From assembly GCA_902596205.1 (NCBI GenBank), contig CACJSY010000002.1, positions 1 through 64,000 of the forward strand: DNA of 64,000 bases. Direction: 5' to 3'. Positions 31,630 through 40,952 of this stretch are shown in pieces. The notes under the pieces were generated by a model. That model searched no databases, was not told the DNA's origin, and saw nothing but the letters and a program-made list of their open reading frames with translations. This DNA is from an uncultured Pelagibacteraceae bacterium (lineage in GTDB: Bacteria > Pseudomonadota > Alphaproteobacteria > Pelagibacterales > Pelagibacteraceae). The translations under genes were made by a program, and so were the position numbers. The number at the start of each line of letters is the position of its first letter. Within the stretch, counting starts at the first letter, position 1.

Positions 31630-31960
31630 AACAAAATTAATAATTTCAATTTCTATTTTCGTAACTTTTCTAATTATAACTTCAGTTATTAAAAATAAGA
31701 CAAGAATTTTAGAAAAAGAAATTACTAATTTGAATTTAAAGATTTTATCAAAAAAAAATGAACTTAATGAGGCTCAACTTGATTTTCATTACTTGTCATC
31801 GCCCGCTGAAATCGAAAAAAAAATTAATTTAATAAATTTAAACAACTACCAACCAATATCCTATTCAAAAATATTTTTTACTATTTCGGATTTCACTGAG
31901 TTACAAAACAAAATATCTACTCTAAAGAATATAAATGAAAAAAAAACAGAAAAAAAATAA
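31622..31960 (+). CDS. ftsL: FtsL-like division protein
   Basis: A 112-aa bitopic membrane protein with one N-terminal transmembrane helix (LIISISIFVTFLIITSVI) and a periplasmic coiled coil (ILEKEITNLNLKILSKKNEL). It belongs to the divisome FtsB-FtsL-FtsQ subcomplex. Sequence conservation in this family is weak; the call rests on topology and on its place between rsmH and ftsI, each overlapping its neighbour. Confidence 0.82.
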   Translation: MFKTKLIISISIFVTFLIITSVIKNKTRILEKEITNLNLKILSKKNELNEAQLDFHYLSSPAEIEKKINLINLNNYQPISYSKIFFTISDFTELQNKISTLKNINEKKTEKK

Positions 31961-33656
31961 AAATTTTAATCAAAGAAGTTTCTATTTTGAGGATTACTTA
32001 GAAACAAATAAAAAAAATAAAATGTTCAAAAAATCGAATAATTTCCAAGACAGAATTTACTTGTTATTCTTTTTCTTTTTTTCTTTAGTATTAATTTTTT
32101 CAATAAAAATTACTTTCATTTCTTTAGACAAAAAAAACATTCGAAATTTAGAGAGACAAAATACAAAATTTTCTCTTTTAAGACGAGATATAGTTGACCG
32201 AAATGGAGTGATTATATCTAGAAATATCAATACTTTTCATGCAGCTATAGATCCAAAGTTATTAAAGGATAAAAAAAAATTTTTAATTAAATTAAGACTA
32301 CACTTTCCTGATTTGCCAATTGATAAAATTCAAAAAAAATTAGAAAAAAATAAATACTTCCGCATTAAAAAAAGAATCGATGAAGTCGAAAAGGAAAAGT
32401 TTTGGTCACTCGGTGAAAAGGCTATCAAATTTGAACCTTTCCAAGCTAGAATGTATACCCATGCAAATTTGTTTAGTCATATAATTGGTCAAGTCGATTA
32501 TGATAATTATGGTGTGTCAGGCGTTGAAAAATATTTTGATAGGGATTTAAAAAATAAAGATCTAATTGATAAACCTTTAAAATTAACTTTAGATAGCAAT
32601 ATTCAGTTTATAATCAATAAAGAATTAAATAATGCTATTGAAACTTTTGATGCAACGGGCGGCGGCGCATTATTAATAGATGTAAATAACGGCGATATAC
32701 TTTCTTTAATTTCATTACCAAATTTTGATATAAATCAAAGATCAACGATCAGTGATAAAAAATATCTTAATAAGATTACTAAAGGAGTATATGAACTTGG
32801 TTCAATATTTAAAACTTTCACTGTTGCTTTAGCACTAGAGCATAAATTAGTCGAAAAAGATACGATCATTCAAAACATCCCAAGAAAAATAAGGTGCTCT
32901 ATTCATGAAATAACAGATATGAAAGAACATCCAAAAAACTTATCAGTTGAGGAAATTTTAGTAAGATCATCAAATGTAGGTTCAGCAATATTAGCTAAAA
33001 AAATTGGAGTAGAAAATTTTAAAAATTTTTTGAAGAAAACAAAAATTACAAAGAATCCTGTTATCGAATTACAAGAAGTTGGTAGCCCCCACCAGATAAA
33101 ATGGAATAAGTGTAAATTAGAAACTATATCTTTTGGTCATGGTATTACAACTACACCTCTGCAAGTCACGGCATTATATGCAGCGATGAGCAATGGGGGA
33201 AAATTAATTGCTCCTAGTTTAATTAAAGATAGAAAAATTGAAAAGCCTAAAAATATTATATCAAGCAATACAAGCTATGAGTTGAGAAATATTTTAAGAA
33301 AAGTTGTTAGTAGCAAATATGGTACAGCAAGCTTAGCTGATAAAGATGGATACTATGTTGGGGGGAAAACAGGTACTGCAGAGGGATATGGGAATAAAAA
33401 AAATAGAATTAATAATTTTATTTCAATTTTTCCTTCGAATGAACCAAACTACGCTTTGTTTGTGATGTTAGAGAATCCAAAAATTAACAAAGATTTGATC
33501 TATAATTATAGAGGCACAAAAACAAAAGCACCTTACAATACCTCTGGTTGGAACGCTGTTTATGTGGCAGGCAAAATAATAGAGAAAATTGGACCAATTT
33601 TAGCCATAAATAACAAAGAGTTTATACAGCAACATGTTGTTGAAAAATTTAATTAA
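31935..33656 (+). CDS. ftsI: Peptidoglycan transpeptidase FtsI (PBP3)
   Basis: Septal cross-linking enzyme of 573 aa with a single N-terminal membrane anchor. The class B PBP dimerisation domain contains LLRRDIVDRNGVIISRN. The transpeptidase motifs are S-x-x-K in ELGSIFKTF, S-x-N in VRSSNVGSA, and K-T-G-T in GGKTGTAEGYG. The anchor is preceded by a Lys/Asn-rich cytoplasmic tail. It overlaps ftsL by 26 nt and murEF by 23 nt. Confidence 0.97.
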   Translation: MKKKQKKNKNFNQRSFYFEDYLETNKKNKMFKKSNNFQDRIYLLFFFFFSLVLIFSIKITFISLDKKNIRNLERQNTKFSLLRRDIVDRNGVIISRNINTFHAAIDPKLLKDKKKFLIKLRLHFPDLPIDKIQKKLEKNKYFRIKKRIDEVEKEKFWSLGEKAIKFEPFQARMYTHANLFSHIIGQVDYDNYGVSGVEKYFDRDLKNKDLIDKPLKLTLDSNIQFIINKELNNAIETFDATGGGALLIDVNNGDILSLISLPNFDINQRSTISDKKYLNKITKGVYELGSIFKTFTVALALEHKLVEKDTIIQNIPRKIRCSIHEITDMKEHPKNLSVEEILVRSSNVGSAILAKKIGVENFKNFLKKTKITKNPVIELQEVGSPHQIKWNKCKLETISFGHGITTTPLQVTALYAAMSNGGKLIAPSLIKDRKIEKPKNIISSNTSYELRNILRKVVSSKYGTASLADKDGYYVGGKTGTAEGYGNKKNRINNFISIFPSNEPNYALFVMLENPKINKDLIYNYRGTKTKAPYNTSGWNAVYVAGKIIEKIGPILAINNKEFIQQHVVEKFN

Positions 33657-36393
33657 CAATATTTCAAAAAATAAAAAAAATATTTTCATTTCTGGGCTTT
33701 CAATAAACAGTAATGAAATAAAAAAAAATTATATTTTCTTTGCAATTAAAGGAAATAAATTAAATGGAGAAAAATTTATTAAAGATGCAATTAAAAAAGG
33801 CGCTGTTGTAATAGTTTGTTCTCCAGGTTACAAACAAAAAAATAAGAAAATCACTTTTATTAGAACTAGGAAAATCAGACATCTTTTAAGTGAGGTAGCC
33901 TCTAAATTTTACAAATTAAAACCTAAAAATATTTTTGCAGTTACTGGTACGAATGGAAAAACATCTGTTGCAGATTTATTTTATCAAATTTTAAGATTGA
34001 GAAATATACCAGTTGCAACTATTGGGACCTTAGGAATAAAATATAACAATAAAATAATAAAAACCAATCTTACTTCGCCTGATACTATTACCCTTCACAA
34101 AAATCTAGATTTCTTAAAAAGAAAAAAAATTGATAATGTTATTATAGAAGCCTCTAGTCATGGATTATCTCAAAAAAGATTACATCATATAAAATTAAAA
34201 GCAGGAATTTTTACAAATTTTAGCCAGGATCACTTGGATTACCACAAGACCATGAAGTCTTATTTAAATGCAAAACTTTTACTATTCAGAGAAATTTTAA
34301 AAGAGAAAACCTCAATTATTTTAGATAGAGACATTGATCAATATTCACTGATTAAGAAAATTGCGAAAAATAAAAAATTAAAAATTTTCGAAATAAGCAA
34401 AGAATTAAAAAAAATAGCAGATTTATATTTAAAAAATTTAATAGATTATAGGATTAAGAATTTAGCCATGGCAATTATAGCTTCTAAGATATGTGGTTTA
34501 AAAGATAAATATATTTATCCTGAAATTAAAAAGTTGAAAGACGTTAATGGAAGACTTGAACTGATAAAAGACTATCCCAACAAAGTTAAAGTATTTATTG
34601 ACTACGCGCATACTCCAGATGCTTTACTTAAAGCGATTACATCTCTTAAAAATAATTACGGAAATAATATCTCTTTAGTTTTTGGATGTGGAGGTGATAG
34701 AGATAAAAAAAAAAGACCTTTAATGGCAAAAATTGCAAATGAACATTGTAACAAAATTTATGTTACAGATGACAATCCAAGAAAAGAAAGTCCAACAAAA
34801 ATAAGAAAGCACCTTTTAAAATATATTTCTAAAAAGAAAGTATTTGATATTGGAAATAGGGAATTAGCTATTAAAAAATCTATTCAAAATGCAGAACCAA
34901 ATGAAACTATACTGATCGCAGGAAAAGGTCATGAGGAAAAACAAATTTATAAAAATAAAATAATAAATATTTCAGATAAAAAAATTGTGAAAAATATAAA
35001 AGTAAAAACAAAAATTTCTAAAAAAAGAGATAACTTTTTACACAATAGATTAATATTAAAGAAAATATTGGGAAAAACAAAGCTTGTAAATTTTAATGGA
35101 CTTTCAATCGACACAAGATCAATAAAAAAAGATAACTTATTTATAGCAATTAAAGGAAAGAAAAATGATGGAAATAAGTTTATAAAAATTGCATTAAAAA
35201 AAAAAGCTGGCTGTGTTATTTCATCTTTAAACCATCATCATAATAAAAAAAAAATAATTAAAGTTAAAGATACAATTGCATTTTTAAATCAGTTTGCATA
35301 CCTCAAACGTGAAAAAACGTCAGCAAAAATAATTGCTATTACTGGTAGTGCAGGAAAAACATCTTTAAAAAATATGATTAGTGATTTGTTAAAAAATTTT
35401 GACCAAACTTATTCATCACCAAAATCTTTCAATAATCATTACGGAGTACCTATTAGTTTATCAAATTTAAATACAAAAGATAAATTTGGTGTCTTTGAAG
35501 TTGGAATGAGTAGGTCGGGCGAAATAAGAAATCTAACAAAATTAATTAATCCTCATATAGGTGTAATTACAAATATTGGTGAAGCTCATTTAGAAAACTT
35601 TAAAAATATTAAAGGAATAGCAGAAGCTAAATCAGAAATAATCCAAAACATTAAACCTGGAGGAACCATTATACTTAATAGGGATGATAAATTTTTTAAT
35701 TTTTTGTTTAAAAAAGCTAAATCGCATAATTTAAAGATTTGTACTTTTGGCAGGCATTATAAATCAGATGTTAGGATTATAAAAATTATTAATAAAATAA
35801 ATTCTTCAAAGCTTTTGGTAAATTGTAATAAACAAATAATAAATTTAGAAATTAAGGATTTGAACATACATAATGTTCTGGCCTCAATTACAATTTTAAA
35901 AGAATTAAAAATTGATTTATCAAAGATAAGCCTAAAATTTAAAAATTTAAGCTCACCAGAGGGAAGAGGGAAAAAGTATTCTATCTCAAGGTATAGGAAG
36001 AAATTTAATTTAATAGATGAAAGTTATAATGCTAATCCATTATCTGTGAAAAATGCCATAAAAAAGCTTAGTTCGATAAAAAAAGTAAATTTTAAAAAAT
36101 ACTTAATACTTGGTGATATGCTTGAATTAGGTTCAAATTCAAAAATGTATCATGAAAAGTTATCTAAAGTTATTAACAATTCCGATATTGATAAAGTATT
36201 CGTTAAGGGAAAAAAAACAATTTTCACCTATAAACATATAAACAAAGAAAAAAGAGGAAATATTTTACAAAGCAACGAAGATATAGATTTAAGTTTGAGA
36301 AGGATGATATCAAATAATGATTATCTAATGATTAAAGGATCTAATGCTACAGGGCTTTATGATTTCAGTAAAAAAATGATAAAAGGAATATAA
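33634..36393 (+). CDS. murEF: MurE-MurF fusion ligase
   Basis: One 919-aa ORF holding two consecutive peptidoglycan ligases. Residues about 1-460 are MurE: P-loop FAVTGTNGKTSVADL near 103-115, and the motif DDNPRKE, whose DNPR indicates meso-diaminopimelate as substrate. Residues about 475-919 are MurF, beginning NFNGLSIDTRSIKKDNLF, with a second P-loop AITGSAGKTSLKNM near 569, and IDESYNANPLSVKNAI. It would add meso-DAP and then D-Ala-D-Ala to UDP-MurNAc peptides. The junction is a short basic linker with no stop or frameshift. Confidence 0.95.
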   Translation: MLLKNLINNISKNKKNIFISGLSINSNEIKKNYIFFAIKGNKLNGEKFIKDAIKKGAVVIVCSPGYKQKNKKITFIRTRKIRHLLSEVASKFYKLKPKNIFAVTGTNGKTSVADLFYQILRLRNIPVATIGTLGIKYNNKIIKTNLTSPDTITLHKNLDFLKRKKIDNVIIEASSHGLSQKRLHHIKLKAGIFTNFSQDHLDYHKTMKSYLNAKLLLFREILKEKTSIILDRDIDQYSLIKKIAKNKKLKIFEISKELKKIADLYLKNLIDYRIKNLAMAIIASKICGLKDKYIYPEIKKLKDVNGRLELIKDYPNKVKVFIDYAHTPDALLKAITSLKNNYGNNISLVFGCGGDRDKKKRPLMAKIANEHCNKIYVTDDNPRKESPTKIRKHLLKYISKKKVFDIGNRELAIKKSIQNAEPNETILIAGKGHEEKQIYKNKIINISDKKIVKNIKVKTKISKKRDNFLHNRLILKKILGKTKLVNFNGLSIDTRSIKKDNLFIAIKGKKNDGNKFIKIALKKKAGCVISSLNHHHNKKKIIKVKDTIAFLNQFAYLKREKTSAKIIAITGSAGKTSLKNMISDLLKNFDQTYSSPKSFNNHYGVPISLSNLNTKDKFGVFEVGMSRSGEIRNLTKLINPHIGVITNIGEAHLENFKNIKGIAEAKSEIIQNIKPGGTIILNRDDKFFNFLFKKAKSHNLKICTFGRHYKSDVRIIKIINKINSSKLLVNCNKQIINLEIKDLNIHNVLASITILKELKIDLSKISLKFKNLSSPEGRGKKYSISRYRKKFNLIDESYNANPLSVKNAIKKLSSIKKVNFKKYLILGDMLELGSNSKMYHEKLSKVINNSDIDKVFVKGKKTIFTYKHINKEKRGNILQSNEDIDLSLRRMISNNDYLMIKGSNATGLYDFSKKMIKGI

Positions 36394-37479
36394 GTGTTAT
36401 TTAATTTATTAACTTCTTTAATTGATCAATATTCGTTTCTAAATGTATTTAAATATCTTACATTTAGAACAGGTCTTTCTGTTGTTACTTCTTTAATAGT
36501 AGTTTTTATTATTGGAGGACCATTAATAAAATTATTTTCAGAAAAAATGATTACTGGGCCAATAAGACAAGATGGACCAATTGATCATATAATAAAAAAA
36601 TCTGGAACACCAACTATGGGTGGAGTGATCATTATAATTGGAATTTTATCTAGTACACTATTATGGGCAGATCTGAATAATATTTACGTTTGGACATTAA
36701 TTTTTGTTTCACTGTCTTTAGGAGCATTAGGATTTTTAGATGATATGCTTAAAATCAAATTTAAAAATTCAAGAGGACTTAAATCTAGTTACAAATTTCT
36801 TGGTCAAATTCTAATCGGTGTTATTACTTTGTTGGCTTTAATTAAGTATTCTAACCATGGATATTTGTATAATTTGTATTTTCCATTTTTTAAAAATTTA
36901 ATATGGGACATGGGTTTGTTTTTCATCCCTTTTGGTTTGTTTGTAATTATCGGGGCTTCTAATGCTGTAAATTTAACAGACGGTTTAGACGGTTTAGCGA
37001 CAGTGCCTGTTATGTTGGTAGCATTATCATTTACATTAATTTCATACGTTGTTGGAAATACAATTTTTTCAGAATATCTGCAGATACAGTATATCCCAGA
37101 TGTAGGTGAATTATCTATTTTTTGTGGATCAGTAGTTGGAGCTTGTTTAGGCTTCCTTTGGTACAATGCGCCTCCAGCAAAAATTTTTATGGGAGATACA
37201 GGATCCTTATCTTTAGGAGGTTCACTCGCTGCTATAGCAATTATTGTAAAACACGAAATCGTTTTGGCTATTATAGGTGGTCTGTTCGTTTTGGAGACTG
37301 TCTCAGTCATAATACAAGTCGCTTCATTCAAATTGACTGGTAAAAGAATCTTCAAGATGGCGCCGATACACCATCATTTTGAAAAAAAGGGATGGGCTGA
37401 GTCAACAATTGTAATTCGATTTTGGATAATCGCTATTATTTTAGCATTAATTGGGCTTGCTACATTAAAGTTAAGGTAA
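36394..37479 (+). CDS. mraY: Phospho-N-acetylmuramoyl-pentapeptide transferase
   Basis: Inner-membrane enzyme that makes lipid I from UDP-MurNAc-pentapeptide and undecaprenyl phosphate. The 361-aa protein has about ten hydrophobic segments with GTPTMGGVIIIIG, LGFLDDMLKIK, AVNLTDGLDGLATVP, FMGDTGSLSLGG and IHHHFEKKGWAESTIV, all typical. The start is GTG, immediately after the murEF stop (TAAGTG). Confidence 0.98.
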   Translation: MLFNLLTSLIDQYSFLNVFKYLTFRTGLSVVTSLIVVFIIGGPLIKLFSEKMITGPIRQDGPIDHIIKKSGTPTMGGVIIIIGILSSTLLWADLNNIYVWTLIFVSLSLGALGFLDDMLKIKFKNSRGLKSSYKFLGQILIGVITLLALIKYSNHGYLYNLYFPFFKNLIWDMGLFFIPFGLFVIIGASNAVNLTDGLDGLATVPVMLVALSFTLISYVVGNTIFSEYLQIQYIPDVGELSIFCGSVVGACLGFLWYNAPPAKIFMGDTGSLSLGGSLAAIAIIVKHEIVLAIIGGLFVLETVSVIIQVASFKLTGKRIFKMAPIHHHFEKKGWAESTIVIRFWIIAIILALIGLATLKLR

Positions 37480-37482
37480 AGC

Positions 37483-38760
37483 ATGCGTCAAATTTTAGAT
37501 CTCAAAGAACTATCGTTCCTTGTTTACGGTCTAGGTATTTCCGGCGTGTCTGCTGTAAAATTTTTTAAAAAAAACAAGATAAAAAATTTTAAAGTTTGGG
37601 ATGATAGTTATAAAAAATTATATCAAAAACATAGAGCAAAAAACTTAAATCAAGTAATGAAACAAGTTGATTATATTGTTTTATCTCCAGGTATAAGTTT
37701 AGTAAAAAATAAACATCTCATCAAATTTAAAAAAAAAATAATAACAGATATTGATCTATTTTTTTTAACTAAAAATAAATGTAAAAGTATTGTGGTTACC
37801 GGCACCAATGGAAAATCGACTACGTGTAAATTATTAGCGCATCTTTTAAAAAAGAATAGTTTCAAGTGCTCTGTAGGAGGCAATATTGGCAACCCAATTT
37901 TAGAAGTTACAAAGTCTAAAAATAGTTATGTGATTATAGAGGCCTCTTCTTTTCAACTCGCTCACTCAAAATTTATTTCCCCAGATTATGCATTTTTTCT
38001 GAATTTAACAAATGATCATTTAGACTGGCACGGTACTATGGTAAATTACTTGAATTCAAAATTAAAAATCTTTCAACTTCAATCAAAAAATCATTTTGCT
38101 TTAATTAATAAGAAAGTTAAAAAATCTTTTATTAGAAAAAAATTTTTGAGTAAAGTAATTACACCCAAAATCAAAAATTATAAGAAAATAAAATATAAAA
38201 TTAAAAATGATTATTTAATATCAAAAATAAATGATGAAAATATGAGTTTTGTCTATTCATTTGCTAAATTAATAAATATTGGAGACAGATCATTTGTCAA
38301 CACAATTAACTCATTTAAAGGTTTATCACATAGATTTGAGGTTTTTTTTAAAAAAAAAAATGTTACTTTTGTGAATGATTCTAAAGCTACCTCATTTAGA
38401 GCTACGGAATTAGCATTGTCTAGTCTAAAAAATATTTACTGGATTTTAGGAGGACTTCCAAAAAAAGATGACAAAATCAAATTATCAAAATTTAAGAACA
38501 ACATTGTAAAATGTTATTTGATAGGAAAGCATATAGATTTTTTTAGAAAACAAATTAAAGGTAAAATAAATTTTTCAGTTGCAAACAATTTAAAAAATTC
38601 AATCATTCAAATTTCAAAAGACATTAAGTTAAAAGATGGAACTGATAGGTCGGTCTTATTTAGTCCAGCCGCTGCATCATTTGATCAATTTAAAAATTTT
38701 GAAAAAAGAGGACAGGAATTTAAAAATTTATGTAAGAAATATGCTGGTAAATTCAACTAA
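37483..38760 (+). CDS. murD: UDP-N-acetylmuramoylalanine-D-glutamate ligase
   Basis: Adds D-glutamate to UDP-MurNAc-L-Ala in the cytoplasm. The 425-aa ligase shows FLVYGLGISGVSAVKFF at the N-terminus, P-loop VVTGTNGKSTTCKLL, EASSFQLAHSKF, LNLTNDHLDWHGTM, and FVNDSKATSFRATELAL in the C-terminal domain. It is 3 nt downstream of mraY. Confidence 0.96.
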   Translation: MRQILDLKELSFLVYGLGISGVSAVKFFKKNKIKNFKVWDDSYKKLYQKHRAKNLNQVMKQVDYIVLSPGISLVKNKHLIKFKKKIITDIDLFFLTKNKCKSIVVTGTNGKSTTCKLLAHLLKKNSFKCSVGGNIGNPILEVTKSKNSYVIIEASSFQLAHSKFISPDYAFFLNLTNDHLDWHGTMVNYLNSKLKIFQLQSKNHFALINKKVKKSFIRKKFLSKVITPKIKNYKKIKYKIKNDYLISKINDENMSFVYSFAKLINIGDRSFVNTINSFKGLSHRFEVFFKKKNVTFVNDSKATSFRATELALSSLKNIYWILGGLPKKDDKIKLSKFKNNIVKCYLIGKHIDFFRKQIKGKINFSVANNLKNSIIQISKDIKLKDGTDRSVLFSPAAASFDQFKNFEKRGQEFKNLCKKYAGKFN

Positions 38761-39868
38761 ATTTTTGATTACAAGTTATTGGAGAAGTATAGATAAAAAA
38801 ATTTTGCTTAGCTTTTTGGTTTTATTTTTCTTAGGATTATTTTTTTCATTTTCCTCAACATCCTCTCTTGCAGGTGAGAGACTTAATAAAGATTATTATT
38901 TCTTTTTTACCAAACATCTTGTTTTTACATTTTTGGCTTTAATAGTGATGATAACGATATCTGCGATTAAAACTCAAATTTTTATTAAACTTGTCACACC
39001 ACTTTTTTTGATATCTTTTTTATTTTTAGCGATGGTTCCTTTATTTGGGGTTGAGATAAAAGGAGCAAAACGTTGGATAGACTTATATTTTTTTAGATTA
39101 CAGCCAATCGAAATATTAAAACCTTTTTTTATTTTAATAACAGTAAAGATATTAACTATGGAAAAGTTTTATAATTCCCAAATTAAATATTTTTTAAGTT
39201 TTATAATTTTATGTTCAGTAATAATTTTATTAATTGATCAACCTGACTTAGGACAATCTATTTTACTTATATGCAGTTGGATTGCCACAGTATTTGTCTC
39301 TGGAGTGAGTTTGATGTATGTAATTGCATTTTTTTCAATATTTTTAATATCTTTTAGTTCTTTGTTATTTTTTTTACCAGAAAAATTTGGTTATATAATT
39401 AATCGACTGATTACTTTTTTTGATCCCAGTCAAGGTGATAAGTTTCAATCTTCCTCTGCACTTGAAGCAATCAAGTTAGGAGGATTAACGGGACAAGGTA
39501 TGGGTGAGGGTATATTAAAAGAGAGTGTTCCTGAAGCACACACAGATTACGTGATCGCAGTAATATCTGAAGAATATGGATCTATAGTTTCAATAATGAT
39601 ATTAATTATTTTTCTTTATATTTCATTTAGAATAATAAAAAATTGTTTTAACCAAGATAACCAATTCTTGAAATTTTCTTTAGGCGGATTAGCAACATTA
39701 TTAATATTCCAGACATTTATCCATGCTGGAGTAAATACCAATTTATTACCAACAACAGGTATGACTTTGCCTTTTTTGAGTTACGGAGGCTCATCCCTTA
39801 TCGGAAGTGCAATTTTAGCAGGATTAGTTTTAAATTATACAAAGGATAAAAGTTATCTTTATGATTAG
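38741..39868 (+). CDS. ftsW: Lipid II polymerase FtsW (SEDS family)
   Basis: Septal peptidoglycan glycosyltransferase, an integral membrane SEDS protein partnered with FtsI. The track starts at 38636, which would overlap murD by 125 nt and add 35 residues unlike FtsW. The ATG at 38741 leaves a 20-nt overlap and gives a protein of about 375 aa with ten hydrophobic helices, so I use it. Family motifs are GAKRWIDLYFFRLQPIEILK, DQPDLGQSILL, PEAHTDYVIAVISEEYG and LPTTGMTLPFLSYGGSSLI. Confidence 0.95.
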   Translation: MLVNSTKFLITSYWRSIDKKILLSFLVLFFLGLFFSFSSTSSLAGERLNKDYYFFFTKHLVFTFLALIVMITISAIKTQIFIKLVTPLFLISFLFLAMVPLFGVEIKGAKRWIDLYFFRLQPIEILKPFFILITVKILTMEKFYNSQIKYFLSFIILCSVIILLIDQPDLGQSILLICSWIATVFVSGVSLMYVIAFFSIFLISFSSLLFFLPEKFGYIINRLITFFDPSQGDKFQSSSALEAIKLGGLTGQGMGEGILKESVPEAHTDYVIAVISEEYGSIVSIMILIIFLYISFRIIKNCFNQDNQFLKFSLGGLATLLIFQTFIHAGVNTNLLPTTGMTLPFLSYGGSSLIGSAILAGLVLNYTKDKSYLYD

Positions 39869-40952
39869 AAAAAAAATATTAATCGCAACAGGAGGAACAG
39901 GAGGCCATGTTTTTCCTGCCTATGCTCTAGCTAATTATTTAAAAGGTAAAAATTATGATTTACAATTAACTACCGATAGTAGAGGGTATTTTTATCTTAA
40001 AAAGCATAAAAGTTTAAATCTAGTTAAATTACCATCATCACCTTTAGAAAAAAAAAACCTTTTCAAACTTCTTTTTTCATTTTTAGTTATAATGTTTTCT
40101 ATAATACGATCTCTTTTATTTCTTTTAAATAATAGGCCTTCAATTATTTTTGGAATGGGAGGATATTCCTCATTCCCAATTTGTATTGCTGCTTCAATTT
40201 TAAGAATTAAATTTATAATTTATGAAAACAACTTAATTATTGGCAAAGCGAATAAATATTTATTACCATTTGCAAAGAAAATTTTAGTTTCATATGAAGA
40301 ACTAGAGGGTATTCCAGAAAAATATAAGAGTAAAGTTATTCAAATAGGCAATATAGTAAGAGAGGAAATTATAAAAACAGGTCAATCTATCAGCACAAAT
40401 AAATTGGATAATTTAAAGATTTTAATTCTAGGTGGAAGCCAAGCAGCAAAAGTTTTTGCCGAGAAACTTCCCCAAATATTAAAAAAACTTAAAAATTCAA
40501 AGATTCCAATTAAAGTATACCAACAATGTCAAAAAGGTCAGAACGGTAAACTTATCGAGTTTTATCAAAATTACAAAGTAGACTGCGAAGTTTTTAATTT
40601 TACCGATAAAATAATTAAATATTATTCAAAATCAAATTTAGTTATCACACGCTCAGGAGCTTCGGTATTAGGAGAGTTAATTAATTTTAAAATTCCATTT
40701 ATCAGCATACCCCTCCCTACTTCTGCAGATAATCATCAGTATAAAAACGCAGAATTTTACTTAAAAAAAGGTTGTGGATTTATTGTAGAAGAAAAAGATA
40801 TTGACCATGAGTTATACAATCTCATTAAGAGAATCTTTTATGAAAAATCGTTAGTAAATAATATTTTATCAAATCAAAGACAATATTCGGACAAAAATAT
40901 TTTTATAAATTTGAAGACATATATAGAAAAAATTATAAATGAAAAAAATTAA
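39861..40952 (+). CDS. murG: UDP-GlcNAc : lipid I GlcNAc transferase
   Basis: Peripheral inner-membrane GT-B enzyme that makes lipid II. The 363-aa protein has the N-terminal loop ATGGTGGHVFPAYALA, FGMGGYSSFPICIAA, IYENNLIIGKANK, and the UDP-GlcNAc site ILGGSQAAKVFAEKLP, with TRSGASVLGELINFKIPFISIP and ADNHQYKNA further on. It overlaps ftsW by 8 nt and murC by 14 nt. Confidence 0.97.
   Translation: MIRKKILIATGGTGGHVFPAYALANYLKGKNYDLQLTTDSRGYFYLKKHKSLNLVKLPSSPLEKKNLFKLLFSFLVIMFSIIRSLLFLLNNRPSIIFGMGGYSSFPICIAASILRIKFIIYENNLIIGKANKYLLPFAKKILVSYEELEGIPEKYKSKVIQIGNIVREEIIKTGQSISTNKLDNLKILILGGSQAAKVFAEKLPQILKKLKNSKIPIKVYQQCQKGQNGKLIEFYQNYKVDCEVFNFTDKIIKYYSKSNLVITRSGASVLGELINFKIPFISIPLPTSADNHQYKNAEFYLKKGCGFIVEEKDIDHELYNLIKRIFYEKSLVNNILSNQRQYSDKNIFINLKTYIEKIINEKN

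Noticed and set aside
36804-37355. Track ORF of 183 aa antisense to mraY
   Set aside because: mraY is unmistakable and well conserved; the antisense frame is a by-product of its codon pattern.
38636-38740. Longer N-terminus of FtsW in the ORF track
   Set aside because: Would overlap murD by 125 nt and has no FtsW-like sequence; the ATG at 38741 is better.
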